The position numbers were made by a program, and so were the translations under genes. From CAZSRX01 sp964609675 [NCBI: uncultured Bacteroidota bacterium] (GTDB lineage Bacteria; CLD3; SB21), in the NCBI GenBank assembly GCA_964609675.1, contig CAZSRX010000006.1, positions 40,171-104,170 on the forward strand: 64,000 bases of DNA, written 5' to 3'. The notes beneath the pieces were generated by a model. The model was not told where the DNA came from, did not search any database, and saw only the letters and a list, made by a program, of their open reading frames with translations. Below, piece after piece: positions 37,625 to 47,683 of this stretch (position 1 is the stretch's first letter; every line of letters starts with the position of its first letter).

Positions 37625-38560
37625 TTAAAAATTCACTTCGCCAGGCATGCCGATTTTCAACCGGCCGTCGTTCTTCACTTTAACTTTAACGGCGTACACC
37701 ATATTCACCCGCTCTTCTTTGGTCTGAATAATTTTCGGCGTAAATTCCGCTTTGGAAGAAATCCAAATGATTTCGCCTTCGAGGGTCTGGTTGCGGTCTT
37801 TATCCTGATCAATCTGCACCTGAACCGCCTGACCGATTCGGATATGCGGCAACTGATCGCCGTCCACGTACACACGCAGAAACATCGTTTCCAGATCAGC
37901 AATTTTATACAACGGTTTGCCGTAGGCCGTGATTTCATGAGGTTCCGCGAATTTGTTCAGCACGGTTCCTTTTACTGGATTCATAATCACGCTTTTCCGT
38001 ATCTGATCGTTGACTAGCTCAATTTGCGCGTCGATCGATTTCACCTCGCTGACAATGCCGCTGTTCTGCGCTTCAATAGTCCGTATCTGCTTTTCAATAA
38101 CATTCACCTGTCCGTTGACGTCATCCACTTGTTTTTGTGTAGCGGCATTTTGTTTAAATAGATTTTCGACGCGCTGTTTTTCGGTCATGGCGATTTTCAG
38201 CTGTTCTTTTAATACGTCAATCTGTGAAATCACATTCTGGAATTTCGAGCTGATGGCCTGACGCGTTGCCTTAAGCTGATCACGTTTCAACGACAAAGGC
38301 ACCGTGTCAATATAACCGACCTGTATTCCGCTTTCAATAACCGTGCCTTCTTCAACATTGAATTCCATCAATTTGCCGTTGCCTTCCGCGGATACAATGA
38401 TTTCTGTCGCCTCAAAATTGCCGTAGGCATCGGATTTTTTATGATTACCGGAACAGCCGAGTATAAATGCCAATAAAAATATTATCCATAATCCGCATGA
38501 ACGTCTCATCCTTCGAGTAGGCTCAGGATGGAGCTTACTTACATTTTTTCCGTTTATCAT
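37625..38560 (-). CDS. HlyD-family periplasmic adaptor lipoprotein
   Basis: About 311 residues from ATG 38560. That start is chosen over the ATG six bases upstream because AGGAG then has normal spacing. The lipobox FILGC (in WIIFLLAFILGCSGN) predicts a lipid anchor. A lipoyl/barrel-sandwich half-motif (FEATEIIVSAEGNGKL) is followed by a coiled coil (about 85-190) and a beta-barrel domain (NKFAEPHEITAYGKPLYKI). It bridges the ABC permeases to the TolC-like channel, as YbhG does. A later in-frame ATG at 38509 would give a more usual short signal peptide and is the alternative start. Confidence 0.9.
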   Translation of the reverse strand: MINGKNVSKLHPEPTRRMRRSCGLWIIFLLAFILGCSGNHKKSDAYGNFEATEIIVSAEGNGKLMEFNVEEGTVIESGIQVGYIDTVPLSLKRDQLKATRQAISSKFQNVISQIDVLKEQLKIAMTEKQRVENLFKQNAATQKQVDDVNGQVNVIEKQIRTIEAQNSGIVSEVKSIDAQIELVNDQIRKSVIMNPVKGTVLNKFAEPHEITAYGKPLYKIADLETMFLRVYVDGDQLPHIRIGQAVQVQIDQDKDRNQTLEGEIIWISSKAEFTPKIIQTKEERVNMVYAVKVKVKNDGRLKIGMPGEVNF

Positions 38561-38562
38561 AA

Positions 38563-39813
38563 TCATTCTCCTATGGTTGTCCGGTAATTGACTTTCGCCT
38601 GAATCATCTGGATTTTGTGAATTTCCATGGCGAGAACCGCCTGATGTTCGGCGTTTAACTCGGTTAAATATTCCGTGGACGTAATCACGCCGTTATCGAG
38701 CTGACTGGAAACCTGCTGCGTAATTTTTTTACGCAGGGCAATGATTTCCTGATCCATTTTAATCAGTTCTTCCAGCTTCTCGATTTCGCTTGCCAACCCG
38801 TAAACCGCGATATTCAGATTCTGCGTAAAATATTTTTCTTGCGTATCGACTAATTTTTCCTGAAGCCGGAGAATGTCTTTCTCGCGGTTATTCGTATTCC
38901 AGTTCCAGAAATTCCATGAGGCTATTATACCGATCATATAATATTCCCGAAACGCATCATTAAAATAATTCAGCCCGGGTTTGGCGTATGATACTTGTGC
39001 AAATCCGGAAATCCTCGGAAGATATTTCGTGTTGTTCAAACTCATCGTCCTGTTAAGGCGGTTCCGGGACAACTCAAAAGCCCCGTATTCCGGGCGTTTG
39101 CGGACTATACTTTCTTTGATTCGCGTGTCCACAACCGGCACGGCCAATCGTGTCGATGCATCCGGCGTACGGTTTATGAGTTCCCCGAGCGTCTGCAGCG
39201 CTGATTTCATCTGAACCCTGATTTCCGTCAGGTTTTGGCGGATTCGAATCAGCTCGGCTTCAAGGATGTCACGGCTTGAAGGCAATGCGGTTCCGTTTAA
39301 AACTTTGGTTTGCACCGACTTGAATTTTTCCGATACCTCTTCCTCCAGCAGTTTCAGTGATTTTTCTTTCTCCTGCAGAATAAGAACCGAAAAATACGCA
39401 TTGTTGACGGCCTGACGGACCTTGTATATTTCAACCTGTGCCGATTGCAGCTCATAGTCTTTCTGCGCGTTTTCCAGTGATTTTTGTTTGGATGTCTGCC
39501 CGAAATCGTAAATCAGCTGGTTGACAAGCAAGGACGCCTGATAGGATGCTTTGAGCGGTTTTGGAACAGAAAATCCCGGCACAGCAATCGGCAATTCCAT
39601 CACCTGCGACTGGTAAGTGCCCTGTGCCGAAAGATACAACTCGGGAAAATATCGCGCGTTAAGATTTCGAATTTTCAGTCCGGCGATATCTTCATAAGTT
39701 CGGATTTGTTCCTGATACGGATGGGTCCGCAGGGCTTCTTCATAACATTGTTCGAGCGTCAGGCTATCCCCTCCCGGCAGGAGGGCAAATAAAAGAAAAC
39801 ACAACGCGTTCAT
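38563..39813 (-). CDS. TolC-family outer-membrane efflux protein
   Basis: 416 residues. It has a signal peptide (about 1-17) followed by two repeats of long helices and strands: LEQCYEEALRTHPYQEQIR opens the first and IVRKRPEYGAFELSRNRLN the second. Members form trimeric outer-membrane channels with long periplasmic alpha barrels. It overlaps the TetR gene by four bases and ends next to the adaptor start, so regulator, channel, adaptor, ATPases and permeases are one transcription unit. Confidence 0.92.
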   Translation of the reverse strand: MNALCFLLFALLPGGDSLTLEQCYEEALRTHPYQEQIRTYEDIAGLKIRNLNARYFPELYLSAQGTYQSQVMELPIAVPGFSVPKPLKASYQASLLVNQLIYDFGQTSKQKSLENAQKDYELQSAQVEIYKVRQAVNNAYFSVLILQEKEKSLKLLEEEVSEKFKSVQTKVLNGTALPSSRDILEAELIRIRQNLTEIRVQMKSALQTLGELINRTPDASTRLAVPVVDTRIKESIVRKRPEYGAFELSRNRLNRTMSLNNTKYLPRISGFAQVSYAKPGLNYFNDAFREYYMIGIIASWNFWNWNTNNREKDILRLQEKLVDTQEKYFTQNLNIAVYGLASEIEKLEELIKMDQEIIALRKKITQQVSSQLDNGVITSTEYLTELNAEHQAVLAMEIHKIQMIQAKVNYRTTIGE

Positions 39814-40424
39814 TTTTTTAACATTCCGTTTAAAATAAAATCAATTAAATACACTTTTCGTTCGTGCAGGAATTTTTTATATTCCTCATCGGATTTATTA
39901 AGCGCTGTCTGAATAATCGGTTTAGCGGCAAAGGGAAATACGCAGAGCGCGATCACGCTGACAAAAAACTGCTCCGGATCGCATGGATTGTACCGGCCCG
40001 ACTCAACGCCTTCCCGGTATTGCTGTATCATTTTTTGCGGTCGCAATAATTGATGTGACGAGAAAAATTCCTTAATCCGTTCGGGATGCGTGGACATTTC
40101 GTGCATGACAAATCCGGGCATATAGGGAAACTGAATCAGGAGATCGAAATATTTATTGATGAATTCTTCGATTTTCTGTTCAAGCGGTTTTTCGGTGTTG
40201 AATATTTGAATGATCTTCGGAAAAAGTGTTAATACGGCAATCCTGAAAACCGCCTGAAAGAGTTTGTCCTTACTGCGGTAATAGTAATGCAACAACGCCT
40301 GATTAATGCCGGCTTCTTTTGCGATATCCGACATCCTTGCGCCATCGAACCCCTTCCGCTGAAATACCGTTTTTGCAGCTTCGAGAATTTGCTCTTCAGG
40401 GTTAAGTTCTTGTTTTTCTGTCAT
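39810..40424 (-). CDS. TetR/AcrR-family repressor of the efflux operon
   Basis: 204 residues. The N-terminal helix-turn-helix is clear (DGARMSDIAKEAGINQALLHYYYRSKDKLF cut short: recognition helix NQALLHYYY). The C-terminal ligand-binding part is all-helical. As first gene of the operon it most likely autoregulates and controls the efflux genes, released by a compound the pump exports. The upstream spacer holds a palindromic AT-rich sequence suited to its binding. Confidence 0.93.
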   Translation of the reverse strand: MTEKQELNPEEQILEAAKTVFQRKGFDGARMSDIAKEAGINQALLHYYYRSKDKLFQAVFRIAVLTLFPKIIQIFNTEKPLEQKIEEFINKYFDLLIQFPYMPGFVMHEMSTHPERIKEFFSSHQLLRPQKMIQQYREGVESGRYNPCDPEQFFVSVIALCVFPFAAKPIIQTALNKSDEEYKKFLHERKVYLIDFILNGMLKK

Positions 40425-40455
40425 ATTAACTAATTATATAGTTTTATTTTATTAT

Positions 40456-40492
40456 TTAATTAATTAATTAAACATAAAAATTAATTAATTAA
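40456..40492. promoter_or_regulatory. Candidate TetR operator: paired TTAATTAATTAA palindromes
   Basis: Two runs, TTAATTAATTAATTAA (40456-40471) and TTAATTAATTAA (40481-40492), lie 32-68 bases upstream of the TetR start. TetR regulators bind palindromes at such positions. Low-complexity AT sequence could be chance. Confidence 0.4.
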
Positions 40493-40720
40493 AAGTCAAG
40501 AGAAAATTTGAATAGCTTAATTTACCAGGTCAATTCGTCGTTAAGAATTTATAAAATTTCTCAGAAAAAATAATTATCTTACAGGTTTCTAAAAGACATT
40601 GTAAATCGGAAGAGCTTTTTTATTCTTCTCGTAAAACAGTCCGGCTGATTATACAGCGCTAAACGTAGTGAATGGAATTCAGGACACCAAATTATTTCAG
40701 AAAAAATATTTTTTCACCTA

Positions 40721-40800
40721 TCACCATACTTTGAAATCATTTCCGGATTTTCTGTACGTGATGTCGGATTCAGCTTGCCGGTGTTCAAGACCTGAACACG
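40721..40800 (-). pseudogene. Decayed 3' end of a third caspase-like gene
   Basis: On the minus strand this reads RVQVLNTGKLNPTSRTENPE and then needs a one-base shift to give NDFKVW-stop. The intact gene at 44354-47683 ends RVQELTNGKQNPTSRTENLE followed by NDFKVW-stop. DNA similarity starts at the stop codon (40721 compared with 44354) and runs for about 80 bases with one deleted base. Similarity fades above 40800. It is a relic of a duplicated copy in the same orientation, between the TetR gene and the surviving pair. The rest of 40425-41063 is AT-rich and holds nothing I recognise. Confidence 0.75.
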
Positions 40801-41063
40801 AGGATGTCTTGAGAAATCCCGCTTTTTTTTGAAATTGGAATTCACAAAAAGTTAAATAACAACAAGGTAAAAGATTCTTATGGTATTTCTTAATCCCGTG
40901 CTTGATTTACATTTTCAATAAAAATGCCTGTAAAAAACAATGACATGGTTGTGATGAGTTTACATTATTGGCTGCTTTGTGCGAGGCGAAACCAGAAGAA
41001 ACGACAGACATCATTTCACCGCGGTCATCGTATCAGGGTTTGTGAGTCCGTGGAGTCAATACC

Positions 41064-44000
41064 TCACTTTATTTTTATATCTAAGCGCACGTTATCTAAC
41101 CGGCTTGCAGGATTTTGTATTCCATTTGTTAAACGCGGCACTTCGCGATAAACATATTCCTTCACTTCGCGCATCATTAACTTTTTATCTTTATTGACAT
41201 CGGCACTCATTGTAGCAATTCCTTGAAGCACGGCATAGGTGAACACACCGTTTTTCCACTGACCACTTTCCAAAGCGCACTCTTGCGCACCCGCCGCGCT
41301 AATTACCATTGCCCCTGCACTTCGTCTGACTTCAGGAAAAAATTGCTCCAGTAATTGACGAATCTGCACTTGTGAAAAGTCTTCCGATGTTGTTTGAATT
41401 CGCTTAAACCCACGCGTTTTTATTCCCGATATACTCGTTGTTGTAGTTGTTGTTTGTGTAGATTGAGTAATACCGGAAACAGTAATGTTTTCTCCACTGT
41501 TACACGCATCAATCATAAAAATCTTACGGCGTGCAGGAATGCCATCAAGCAATTGTTCAAACAACGAATAGGGTATTCCCCGCGTTGAAGGATTGGTGAA
41601 ATCCATATCGTAACCTGCAATGTAATATGTAAGCGATGTATCAAGAATGCCGTGACTTGCAATGGTAAGTATTACAACATCGTGTACAGAAGTAGATTGC
41701 AATCGTTGTTGTAATTTTAAAATATTTTCACGAGTAACTTGCTCGTTTGTAAGAAGAATTTTTTCGCTTACATAGTCTTTTAGAGAAATTTGTTGTGATA
41801 AGTCTTTAGCATCTTTTACAGCGTATGTTAAGTTGTAACTTGTATCTTTAAAAGTAGAAACGCCAATATGAATGCCAAGAAATACCGGTTGTTTGGGTTT
41901 TGTTGTTGAGCGGAGAACAAATTCTGTGCGTCGTGATTCATTCCCCTGCCTATCTCTGCTGCTGACTTCAATTCTATTTTCACCAAACAAGAGTGGAACG
42001 GTAATCGTCATCGTGTTATTGCTCTGTGGTTTAAATGGAATTCCTTGTTTGCCGAAGATAGGAACACCATCCGCAAAGACATTGATAAACGCCGGAGGGA
42101 ATGAAGGATTTGCCGAAGCAACTGTAATTTCAGCAATATCTCCATTCTGCGTTGATTTTACAGTATGTTGTTGTACAATAACATCGGCAACGGTGTTCAG
42201 TGTAAACTTTGTTGATGCCGCGAGTTGATTTTGCCGAATTGTTACAATTTTTTGCAACAATGATAAAAATGATTGTTGAGCGAAAGGCAATTCCTTGTAC
42301 ACCAGATCAGGACGGTTTAATGAGACGTCGAACTGTTCTATTCCATACGTTGTATATCCTTCAACAAAATAATAGTTGCGAAGCAATTCAGGATTTCCGC
42401 AATAGTAACCATCGCTACGAAAAAGGAGAAATTGATCGACATCTTTATTTACAATAAAACGATAAAGAAATTGTTTATCCAGATCATAAAATTTTAATTG
42501 ATCGTCTCTGCCAAACCACAACACAAACGGACCGCGAAATTGTATGCTTTGATTGTTTAACGTGCTGTATGCTCGTGAAAGAAAATCGCTGGTGAAAAGA
42601 TTTTTTGCATTCCCTACAGTTTCTCCGGCATACCCGCCACTAATAGAGCCAAATGTTGTAGAAAAGTAATAATCATTCCCGTGCCAATAATACGGAAGAG
42701 CTATTATTCCATTTACTCTGTCGTTAAAAGCCAGACCAAGTTTGGAATTATTTTCGTAGAAATACGGCTTTAGCTGGTAGGAATTGGTACTCTTTACCAC
42801 AGAATCCTTTTTTGTTTGCAGATCGGCTATAAGATATGAATTGGGTGGTTGATAAATTCCGATTTCCGGCATCGCTTTACCATCGGGAAAAGTATAAGCA
42901 ATTTGATTCCTATCTGCTGAGATAGCAACATTGTTCAGTTTTTTACCCTCCGGTGCCGTATAGAGCATTTGGAGTTGAAAAGTTTTCGGATGAAGTTTGT
43001 AGAGATTTTTGTCATCGTAACAATACAGTAATGAATCTGCTTCAAGAAGGATCCCCGCAACTTGTTTTACGATTTTCATTGATGTAAGATTAATAACATA
43101 TACAATTTGTTTATCGCTTGAAGCAGAAACGGCCACCAAAGGCTCGGCAGAAGATAAAGATTCAAATCGATAGTATGGAAATTTAGGTAAGAAGGATTCT
43201 GATTGCCAGGGATCTTTTGGCAACGTCAGTCTTCCTTCAATTTTTCCTGTCGTGTTATGTATCGTTACAATTTCAGTAGAATAGGGTTTGCCGCCATCCA
43301 CCTGACTGAAGTTTGTTTTGTATTGAAGTACAGCAATGGAATACTTCTCGTTCACAATCCGAACCTGCAATATTCGACAAAAGATGGGTTCAAAATTTTT
43401 TTTAAAGGATGCAACATAGTTTTGGGGAAATATTGTTGCCAGCAGGCGCATTTTCTTCAAGTCAAAAATTCCAATGTTACCACTAGCCGATTTTGCAACT
43501 ATTGCAATACCATATCGTTCAGAAATATCTGCTTTCGACTCTTCAAACACAAAACGCACATTATTCACGGCAATGCCGGGCCTATCAAAGTAGTTATACA
43601 CCTGAAAATAATCTTCATCTGCCATTAAGTGTTGAAGATCATCGCCAGCAGTAAGAAAGTGGGTCTGATTGGTCTCCCAATTCCACCATGCGATGTAATT
43701 TGGGGCTACTTTGTAAACTAACACCGGAAGAGAGGGACTGAATACCATCAACGCGGTTTGATAGGATACAAACGGAATATCGAGCAAGATTTGCCGTTCG
43801 TAATCATAGAGCATTTGTTTTCCCGATTCCGAACTCTGTACCATTACAGCACGTTTACAGGGAGAAAAAGACTTTGCATAAAATTTATCGGGTAATTGTA
43901 CATTTTTAGGGTGAAGTAACGGCGTTGGAATTGTATTTTTATATGCATCCAAGATAGTTTTAACATTGGCAGGAAGCGCAACAACGTTTAGCGTTTTAAT

Positions 44001-44360
44001 ATTAATGGCTTTGCTGCTTACGCCTCCTCCCGGTACCTGTAAATACAAAAGATTATTCTGATAGTCCGGAATAAAACCGCGCACATCATACATATTACCC
44101 AGTCCTTGTGTTGAGCGTGAAAGCAAAAGGCGTCCGCTTTCGGCATCCCACACATATAACCACGCATTAGGTTCGTTTGCAGAAAGCGACGCTAAACCAA
44201 CAAGGAGTTTGCCATCAGCAGTAAAGGAAAGTTTAATATCGTACAATTTAACCACCGTAGGACTTTGATCTATGTGGAATTGCTGCTGAGCGTAAAGATG
44301 AATGAAGAATGAATACAAAATAATAATGGAGAAAAATTTTATTTTCATAGCATTCACCAT
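41064..44360 (-). CDS. Secreted beta-propeller / caspase-like (C14) / EF-hand protein, second of tandem pair
   Basis: 1098 residues. A signal peptide (FFSIIILYSFFIHLYAQQ) fits the internal ATG at 44348 slightly better than the ATG at 44360, which overlaps the upstream gene by seven bases. Residues about 25-650 are propeller-like repeats (LYVWDAESGRLLLS and similar); 760-850 is an Ig-like segment. The caspase domain has catalytic H903 (TIASHGILD) and C953 (MIDACNSGE). A calcium-loop sequence DVNKDKKLMMRE lies at 1054-1065. It is predicted to be an exported cysteine protease of metacaspase/orthocaspase type, possibly calcium-controlled. The region is visibly richer in A+T than its neighbours. 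Confidence 0.85.
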   Translation of the reverse strand: MVNAMKIKFFSIIILYSFFIHLYAQQQFHIDQSPTVVKLYDIKLSFTADGKLLVGLASLSANEPNAWLYVWDAESGRLLLSRSTQGLGNMYDVRGFIPDYQNNLLYLQVPGGGVSSKAINIKTLNVVALPANVKTILDAYKNTIPTPLLHPKNVQLPDKFYAKSFSPCKRAVMVQSSESGKQMLYDYERQILLDIPFVSYQTALMVFSPSLPVLVYKVAPNYIAWWNWETNQTHFLTAGDDLQHLMADEDYFQVYNYFDRPGIAVNNVRFVFEESKADISERYGIAIVAKSASGNIGIFDLKKMRLLATIFPQNYVASFKKNFEPIFCRILQVRIVNEKYSIAVLQYKTNFSQVDGGKPYSTEIVTIHNTTGKIEGRLTLPKDPWQSESFLPKFPYYRFESLSSAEPLVAVSASSDKQIVYVINLTSMKIVKQVAGILLEADSLLYCYDDKNLYKLHPKTFQLQMLYTAPEGKKLNNVAISADRNQIAYTFPDGKAMPEIGIYQPPNSYLIADLQTKKDSVVKSTNSYQLKPYFYENNSKLGLAFNDRVNGIIALPYYWHGNDYYFSTTFGSISGGYAGETVGNAKNLFTSDFLSRAYSTLNNQSIQFRGPFVLWFGRDDQLKFYDLDKQFLYRFIVNKDVDQFLLFRSDGYYCGNPELLRNYYFVEGYTTYGIEQFDVSLNRPDLVYKELPFAQQSFLSLLQKIVTIRQNQLAASTKFTLNTVADVIVQQHTVKSTQNGDIAEITVASANPSFPPAFINVFADGVPIFGKQGIPFKPQSNNTMTITVPLLFGENRIEVSSRDRQGNESRRTEFVLRSTTKPKQPVFLGIHIGVSTFKDTSYNLTYAVKDAKDLSQQISLKDYVSEKILLTNEQVTRENILKLQQRLQSTSVHDVVILTIASHGILDTSLTYYIAGYDMDFTNPSTRGIPYSLFEQLLDGIPARRKIFMIDACNSGENITVSGITQSTQTTTTTTSISGIKTRGFKRIQTTSEDFSQVQIRQLLEQFFPEVRRSAGAMVISAAGAQECALESGQWKNGVFTYAVLQGIATMSADVNKDKKLMMREVKEYVYREVPRLTNGIQNPASRLDNVRLDIKIK

Positions 44361-47300
44361 ACTTTAAAATCATTTTCTAAATTTTCCGTTCGTGAAGTAG
44401 GATTTTGTTTTCCGTTGGTCAGTTCCTGTACGCGTTTAACAACATAATCGCGCAATTCAGAAATAGTTACACTATTGTCTTTGTTCACATCTATTTTATT
44501 GTTTTTAAAGCCTTCAAGAATTGCGTATGTAAATACGCCGTTTTTCCATTGTTCTCCCTCAAAAGCGTATTCTTTTCCGCTGGCTGAAGAAATGACGACA
44601 GAACCGTTATTTCTTCGTAAATCGGCAAATAACTCTTTCATTAATTCAAAGCTGTTTGCTAATCCTATGCCTTCATATTTCGATTTCACAGCCTTAAATC
44701 CGCGTGAAGTTATTTCTTTCGGTAAAGGTATATTTTCAGCAAAAAGAATATTTTCTTCTTTGTCAACTTCACCTGAATGGCACGCATCAATTAATACACT
44801 TTTATTTCGGGCAGGAATGGAATCCAGAAGATTTTCCAATTCATCAAATCGCAAACCGCCATTTCGCGGGTTAGAAAAGTCCATATCGTGCATTGCAATG
44901 TAGTAGTCAAGATCATCATCTAGTACGCCGTGTGAAGCTATAAACAATATCACCCGATCATCTACACCGGTCTTTTCAAGTTCATAGCGCAGTTGCAGAA
45001 TATTTGAACGTGTTGCCTGCTCGTTGGTCAGGAGATGTACTTTAACAGAATTAACATCGGAAACTTTACGAAATATTTCTACTAAGTCGCGCGCATCTTT
45101 ATCTGCATATGTAAGATTGTAATTTGATTGAACAAATTTGGATACACCAATAGCAATAATATGCCATGTTGGTTTCATCACTGTTTGGGGTGTATAAATT
45201 ACTTCAATTTGTTCCGCCAACGATTCTACACCTTTTTCGTTCAGTACAGAAATTTTTATTATGTTTTTACCCGATGAAAGTGGAATAGTTTCTGTAAATT
45301 GGAGAGAACGACTTGCTTGTTTACTCAAAGATTTTCCCTTTAAGCCAAATAAAGGGACACCATTTACTTGTATAAATAATCGATCCAGTTTGTATAAATT
45401 ATCATTTGCTGTAAAAGAAATGGTATGGGTTGAAGTTGAAGTTTCAACAAAGGTTTCTGTATTGGCCGCAAGGATAATTTGGGGAACATTGAAGGAGCGT
45501 TCTTTTTCAAAATTATTCGGATTAAAACCCATTTTATGCAAACGCTTTTCCCACGCTTTACGATAGGCAAATATTAATTCTTTCGGCGCTTTGCCCAGTC
45601 GTTCAAGAATAATATCGGGGCGGTTATATTGAAGGTCAAATTGATCAAATGTGTATATTTGTAACCCTTTGACAAAATAAATATTTCTGACTGTTTCTTT
45701 TGATGCATAGAAATAACCATCCGGTGTTGCAAAGGCAAATTGTTTGTTATCGGCAAAGTTAATAATTTTTAATATCTCGTCGCCTTCGGTTCTGTTCCAG
45801 ATACATATTGTACCATCTACGCCTGATGTAAAGAAGAATCTTGGTGGATCGATTCCCTCCCGAATAGCCGTAATTTTTCCAATATGTCCTTGACGTGAAA
45901 AAATAAGATTTTGATTGAGCATGTCCAAACAGTTAATTTTACCGTCAGTAGTCGTTAAAAGAATTTGATCATACTGTATCGGTTTATACCAGAGAGCACC
46001 GGACACCGTGTGAAAACCAAGTTCTTTACCTTCGTAGGCCGATTGTAGTTGGCCGGTTGTTGCATCGATAGAAATCAATCTTGCATCAGGATCTTGGTAT
46101 AAAAATTCCAACTCACCCCCTCCAGCTATCAACCTATTATGGGGTGGTACATAAAGAAGACTATGCGTTTTCATTTTTGGCTTTAGTTCCCAAAGTACTC
46201 GGTTCGAAGATATATCCCATCTTTTAATTGTACTCGGGTCTGCTGAAAAGCCCATTCCCCTATCAGGCAGATATAGAACTTCCGTAACAGACCTGTCTTG
46301 GAAAAAGAGTGGTTTTGTCTTTTTATTTCCGGAAAGAGGGGTAACCATAATGGTATGATCCCATGACGAAGATATTACATAATCACTTTGCGGTGATATG
46401 CATAATGAAGTGATGAAATCTTTATGTGGCGTAAATGAATCTATCAGTTGGAGTTTTTTGGTTTGCCACAATTTTACTGATCCATCAGAATAAGCCGCTA
46501 GTAATTGATGGGATTGCAGGGGAAGCAAGAACAATTTATCAACTATGCCCTTTCCCTTATTTGCAGCAAGGGTAATTTTTAAGCTTTGCAAATCAATATT
46601 TTTGATATATCCCTGATAATCGCCAAAATAGATTGATTGCGTTGTCGAATCGGGTACACAATCACTTATGCCTGTGGTTAACCTTGAAAGATCTAGTTGT
46701 TTAGCCACAATCGGGCGGTGAATATCAACAATAAAAATACAATTGTTCTCATGAATTATCATAAGTTGATTTGGGGAAACAAAACGAAGTACAACCACTG
46801 CATTATTTCTGAGATTTTCAGGACATTGAATTTTGGTGATAGGTTTGAAGGATTTAGCATCATATATTTCTACATAATCTTTTTCCCAAATTGGATGGTA
46901 GGCCACAGCTATAAATGATCCATCAGGGTTTAATGTCAATGCGTTTGTATTTTTATTTGTAAGGTTTTGTACGACCTCTCCGGACAACATGTCCCATATC
47001 TGAATGCCTGTACTCCAGCGGAGTCTAGTAAACGTATATTTTCCATCTTTCGAGATGTACACTTCAGGTTTGGTGGTAATGTCTGCTACATGAAATTGCC
47101 GAAAACGTTTAAAGACTTGCCCCGTTTCCACATCGTACAATGTCAGTTTACCTACGTTTGCGCTCAGTAACGAATTTTCGTCAGGAGTTAGTACTATAGT
47201 TTGTGCGGGCTCTTGAATAGTCCGCAATATTTTTCCGGTGTCGCAATCCCATATATCGATCTGTAATCCGGCGCTGATGAGAATGTTTTTATTTCGTCCC

Positions 47301-47683
47301 GGGGTAATGGATCTAACCGATCCAAATTTTTCACCTCGACGTGTATCGAAGATTTTTTGAACTTTTCCGGTGGAAGGTTCCCATAATCTAATAAAACCAT
47401 CGGTACTAGCGGAATAAATGGCTTGACCCTCCGAACTGAAACATATATCTGTGACCCATCTCTGATGTCCTCTAAAAGTACGAATTTCCTTTTGATAGTG
47501 AATATTCCAGACTTTAAAAGTACGGTCTCGACTTCCTGTAGCCAGATATTGCTCGTCGGGTGAAACAAGCCATGAATCAATTGCTTCGGAATGCCCAAGG
47601 GGTATGACAAGGTCCGGTTTTCCCTTCGGAGAAAGGTCATAGACCAGAAAAGGAATGATTAAAATCATAATGATTTTCACCAT
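44354..47683 (-). CDS. Secreted WD40 / caspase-like (C14) / EF-hand protein, first of tandem pair
   Basis: 1109 residues. It has a signal peptide (KIIMILIIPFLVYDL). WD40 repeats run over about 30-640, clear in LATGSRDRTFKVWNIHYQKE, IYSASTDGFIRLWEPSTGK, VISSSWDHTIMV and FFTSGVDGTICIWNR. An Ig-like segment lies at about 760-840. The caspase domain has H918 (FIASHGVLD) and C968 (LIDACHSGE). An EF-hand loop DVNKDNSVTISE lies at 1065-1076, near the C-terminus. RBS GAGG precedes the ATG. The product should sense something by its propellers and cleave proteins outside the cytoplasm; the trigger and substrate are unknown. Confidence 0.87.
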   Translation of the reverse strand: MVKIIMILIIPFLVYDLSPKGKPDLVIPLGHSEAIDSWLVSPDEQYLATGSRDRTFKVWNIHYQKEIRTFRGHQRWVTDICFSSEGQAIYSASTDGFIRLWEPSTGKVQKIFDTRRGEKFGSVRSITPGRNKNILISAGLQIDIWDCDTGKILRTIQEPAQTIVLTPDENSLLSANVGKLTLYDVETGQVFKRFRQFHVADITTKPEVYISKDGKYTFTRLRWSTGIQIWDMLSGEVVQNLTNKNTNALTLNPDGSFIAVAYHPIWEKDYVEIYDAKSFKPITKIQCPENLRNNAVVVLRFVSPNQLMIIHENNCIFIVDIHRPIVAKQLDLSRLTTGISDCVPDSTTQSIYFGDYQGYIKNIDLQSLKITLAANKGKGIVDKLFLLPLQSHQLLAAYSDGSVKLWQTKKLQLIDSFTPHKDFITSLCISPQSDYVISSSWDHTIMVTPLSGNKKTKPLFFQDRSVTEVLYLPDRGMGFSADPSTIKRWDISSNRVLWELKPKMKTHSLLYVPPHNRLIAGGGELEFLYQDPDARLISIDATTGQLQSAYEGKELGFHTVSGALWYKPIQYDQILLTTTDGKINCLDMLNQNLIFSRQGHIGKITAIREGIDPPRFFFTSGVDGTICIWNRTEGDEILKIINFADNKQFAFATPDGYFYASKETVRNIYFVKGLQIYTFDQFDLQYNRPDIILERLGKAPKELIFAYRKAWEKRLHKMGFNPNNFEKERSFNVPQIILAANTETFVETSTSTHTISFTANDNLYKLDRLFIQVNGVPLFGLKGKSLSKQASRSLQFTETIPLSSGKNIIKISVLNEKGVESLAEQIEVIYTPQTVMKPTWHIIAIGVSKFVQSNYNLTYADKDARDLVEIFRKVSDVNSVKVHLLTNEQATRSNILQLRYELEKTGVDDRVILFIASHGVLDDDLDYYIAMHDMDFSNPRNGGLRFDELENLLDSIPARNKSVLIDACHSGEVDKEENILFAENIPLPKEITSRGFKAVKSKYEGIGLANSFELMKELFADLRRNNGSVVISSASGKEYAFEGEQWKNGVFTYAILEGFKNNKIDVNKDNSVTISELRDYVVKRVQELTNGKQNPTSRTENLENDFKVW

